23,970 nt of DNA from Oscillospiraceae bacterium (lineage in GTDB: Bacteria; Bacillota; Clostridia; Oscillospirales; Ruminococcaceae), in NCBI GenBank assembly GCA_016295145.1, contig JAEDLR010000028.1:1-23970 (forward strand). Direction: 5' to 3'. The position numbers were made by a program, and so were the translations under genes. Of the stretch, positions 21,590 through 23,970 are shown one piece after another (the first letter of the stretch is position 1; each line of letters begins with the position of its first letter). The notes beneath the pieces were generated by a model that made no database searches, was not told the origin of the DNA, and saw only the letters and a program-made list of their open reading frames with translations.

Positions 21590-23970
21590 TTAGCCCTGTG
21601 CGATAGCAGCCTGTGCAGCAGCCAGACGAGCGATCGGAACACGGAAAGGCGAGCAAGAAACATAGGTCAGACCGAGCTTGTGGCAGAACTCAACGGAAGT
21701 AGGATCGCCACCATGCTCACCGCAGATACCGACGTGCATATCGGGACGAACAGCCTTACCCATCTTGATAGCCATATCCATCAGCTTGCCAACGCCGTTC
21801 TGATCCAGACGAGCAAAGGGATCATTCTCGAAGATCTTAACATCGTAGTAAGCGTTCAGGAACTTACCTGCATCGTCACGGGAGAAGCCGTAGGTCATCT
21901 GGGTCAAGTCATTGGTACCAAAGCAGAAGAACTCAGCCTCGCCTGCGATCTCATCAGCAGTCAGACAAGCTCTGGGGATCTCAATCATAGTACCAACTTC
22001 GTACTTCAGATCAGCACCGGCAGCTGCGATGACAGCATCAGCAGTCTCAACAACGACCTTCTTGACAAACTTCAGCTCCTTGACCTCGCCAACCAGAGGA
22101 ATCATGATCTCAGGAACGATATCCCAATCGGGATGTGCGTTCTTGACATTGATTGCTGCTTTGATGACGGCCTTGGTCTGCATTGCTGCAATCTCGGGAT
22201 AGGTAACCGCCAGACGGCATCCACGGTGACCCATCATGGGGTTGAACTCGTGCAGAGAAGCGATGATTGCCTTGATGGTTTCCACAGACTTGCCCTGTGC
22301 AGCAGCCAGAGCAGCAATATCAGCCTCCTCGGTGGGAACAAACTCGTGCAGAGGCGGATCCAGGAAACGAATGGTAACCGGGCAACCCTCAAGAGCCTCG
22401 TACAGAGCCTCAAAGTCTGCCTGCTGCATAGGCTCGATCTTAGCCAGAGCAGCCTCACGCTCCTCAACGGTATCGGAGCAGATCATCTCACGGAAAGCAG
22501 CAATTCTGGCAGGATCAAAGAACATATGCTCGGTACGGCACAGACCGATACCCTCAGCGCCCAGCTCTCTTGCCTTCTTTGCATCAGCAGGCGTATCTGC
22601 ATTGGTACGAACCTTCAGAACACGGTACTTGTCAGCCCATGCCATGATTCTGCCGAACTCGCCGGCAATCTGTGCATCCTTGGTAGCGATAACGCCATCG
22701 TAGATGTTACCGGTGGAACCGTCAATGGAGATCCAGTCGCCCTCGGTGAAGGTTTTGCCAGCCAGTGTAAACTTCTTGTTCTCCTCGTCCATCACGATTG
22801 CAGAGCAACCGGAAACGCAGCAGGTACCCATACCACGGGCAACAACGGCTGCGTGAGAGGTCATACCGCCGCGAACGGTCAGGATGCCCTGAGAGGACTT
22901 CATACCGGTGATATCTTCGGGAGAGGTCTCCAGACGAACCAGAATAACCTTCTCGCCCTTGTTTGCCCATTCCTCAGCTGCCTCAGCAGTGAAGACGATA
23001 CGACCGCAAGCAGCACCGGGAGATGCGCCCAGACCCTTGCCCATAGGAGTAGCAGCCTTCAGAGCCTTCTGATCGAACTGCGGGTGCAGCAGCGTATCGA
23101 GGTTTCTGGGGTCGATCATGGTAACTGCTTCCTGCTCGGTTCTCATACCCTCATCCACCAGATCGCAAGCGATCTTCAGGGCAGCCTGAGCAGTTCTCTT
23201 ACCGTTACGGGTTTGCAGCATATACAGCTTGCCATGCTCAACGGTGAACTCCATATCCTGCATATCGCGGTAGTGGTTCTCCAGAGTCTGGCAAACTTCC
23301 TTAAACTGTGCAAATGCCTCCGGGAACTTGTCTGCCATCTCAGCGATAGGCATAGGAGTACGAACACCTGCAACAACATCCTCGCCCTGAGCATTGGTCA
23401 GGAACTCACCCATCAGCTTCTTCTCGCCGGTAGCGGGATCACGGGTGAAGGCAACACCGGTACCACAGTCATCGCCCATGTTACCGAAAGCCATCATCTG
23501 CACATTGACAGCGGTACCCCAGCTATAAGGAATATCGTTATCACGACGATAAACATTTGCACGGGGGTTGTCCCAGCTGCGGAACACAGCCTTGACAGCG
23601 CCCATCAACTGCTCCTTGGGGTCGGTGGGGAAATCTACACCGATCTTTGCCTTATACTCAGCCTTAAACTGGCTTGCCAGCTCCTTCAGATCATCAGCGT
23701 TGAGCTCAACATCCTGGGTAACGCCCTTCTGAGCCTTCATCTTGTCGATGAGCTCCTCGAAGTACTTCTTACCGACTTCCATAACAACATCGGAATACAT
23801 CTGGATAAAACGGCGGTAGCAGTCCCAAGCCCAACGGGGGTTATTGGAAGCCTCTGCCATATAGTTTACAACATCCTCATTGAGGCCGAGGTTCAGGATG
23901 GTATCCATCATACCGGGCATGGAAGCACGAGCGCCGGAACGGACAGAAACCAGCAGGGGGTTGGTCTTGT
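21590..23970 (-). CDS. ppdK: Pyruvate, phosphate dikinase (5' end outside window)
   Basis: 793 codons are visible, including the stop; roughly 85-90 N-terminal residues lie beyond the right edge, since the frame is open to base 23970 (K-T-N-P-L-L-V-S-V-R-S-G-A-R). The enzyme interconverts pyruvate, ATP and phosphate with PEP, AMP and pyrophosphate, which in anaerobes often replaces pyruvate kinase. Present are the end of the ATP-grasp domain (G-M-M-D-T-I-L-N-L-G, D-D-C-G-T-G-V-A-F-T-R), the phosphohistidine swivel domain with the catalytic His in G-G-M-T-S-H-A-A-V-V-A-R-G, and the PEP/pyruvate barrel with catalytic Cys in G-I-C-G-E-H-G-G-D-P. Codon choice is strongly biased, as in highly expressed genes. 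A terminator follows. Confidence 0.96.
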   Translation of the reverse strand, partial: KTNPLLVSVRSGARASMPGMMDTILNLGLNEDVVNYMAEASNNPRWAWDCYRRFIQMYSDVVMEVGKKYFEELIDKMKAQKGVTQDVELNADDLKELASQFKAEYKAKIGVDFPTDPKEQLMGAVKAVFRSWDNPRANVYRRDNDIPYSWGTAVNVQMMAFGNMGDDCGTGVAFTRDPATGEKKLMGEFLTNAQGEDVVAGVRTPMPIAEMADKFPEAFAQFKEVCQTLENHYRDMQDMEFTVEHGKLYMLQTRNGKRTAQAALKIACDLVDEGMRTEQEAVTMIDPRNLDTLLHPQFDQKALKAATPMGKGLGASPGAACGRIVFTAEAAEEWANKGEKVILVRLETSPEDITGMKSSQGILTVRGGMTSHAAVVARGMGTCCVSGCSAIVMDEENKKFTLAGKTFTEGDWISIDGSTGNIYDGVIATKDAQIAGEFGRIMAWADKYRVLKVRTNADTPADAKKARELGAEGIGLCRTEHMFFDPARIAAFREMICSDTVEEREAALAKIEPMQQADFEALYEALEGCPVTIRFLDPPLHEFVPTEEADIAALAAAQGKSVETIKAIIASLHEFNPMMGHRGCRLAVTYPEIAAMQTKAVIKAAINVKNAHPDWDIVPEIMIPLVGEVKELKFVKKVVVETADAVIAAAGADLKYEVGTMIEIPRACLTADEIAGEAEFFCFGTNDLTQMTYGFSRDDAGKFLNAYYDVKIFENDPFARLDQNGVGKLMDMAIKMGKAVRPDMHVGICGEHGGDPTSVEFCHKLGLTYVSCSPFRVPIARLAAAQAAIAQG

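Noticed and set aside
21213..21593. Plus-strand 126-residue open frame between the hypothetical gene and ppdK
   Set aside because: It crosses the ppdK terminator, overlaps the minus-strand promoter, and has no ribosome binding site or recognisable protein.

Overview
The window looks like chromosomal DNA of a Gram-positive gut Clostridia member, most likely Oscillospiraceae/Ruminococcus-like. The reasons are AGGAGG-type ribosome binding sites, sigma-A promoters with 17-bp spacers, a T-box-controlled ilv operon, PPi-type pyruvate phosphate dikinase, and a glycogen phosphorylase/amylomaltase pair. This placement is inference; no 16S or marker phylogeny is possible here. No phage, CRISPR or insertion sequence was seen.

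Layout. Positions 1-1807 (minus strand): the start of an exported protein cut by the window edge, then a two-gene unit of unrecognised single-pass membrane proteins. Positions 1893-3015 (plus): a CE2-like SGNH esterase with its own promoter, meeting a small four-helix membrane protein (2988-3392, minus) tail to tail. Positions 3512-7789: malQ, glgP and a DUF2752 membrane gene, tightly packed, for maltodextrin/glycogen breakdown. Positions 7837-8676: two zinc-ribbon membrane proteins separated by a hairpin terminator. Positions 8757-8925: tRNA-Pro(GGG) with promoter and terminator, followed by an unexplained structured segment (8936-9046) and a hypothetical membrane-anchored protein.

Positions 9677-17935 form a branched-chain amino acid operon: consensus promoter, a roughly 475-nt T-box leader, then ilvA, ridA, ilvB, ilvN, ilvC, ilvD and a DUF815 AAA ATPase. 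IlvA makes 2-oxobutyrate (RidA clears its enamine/imine intermediate). IlvBN, IlvC and IlvD then carry both the isoleucine and valine branches. The leader contains two consecutive copies of the Stem I-II-III decoding module but only one antiterminator/terminator. By spacing from known T-boxes, the specifiers read as CTC (Leu) in the first module and ATC (Ile) in the second.

Positions 18143-20526 hold a damaged phosphate locus. A Pho-box-like promoter precedes pstS, which has a one-base frameshift. It is followed by an in-frame fusion of the first half of pstC to the PAS tail and kinase core of a PhoR-type histidine kinase; the rest of pstC and whatever lay between is missing. This is either genuine locus decay by deletion or an assembly join. 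After it come an unrecognised minus-strand gene (20583-21287) and, entering from the right edge, ppdK (minus, 5' end outside the window).

The points most worth a second look are the tandem-module T-box with a single readout, and the PstC-PhoR chimera next to a frameshifted pstS.
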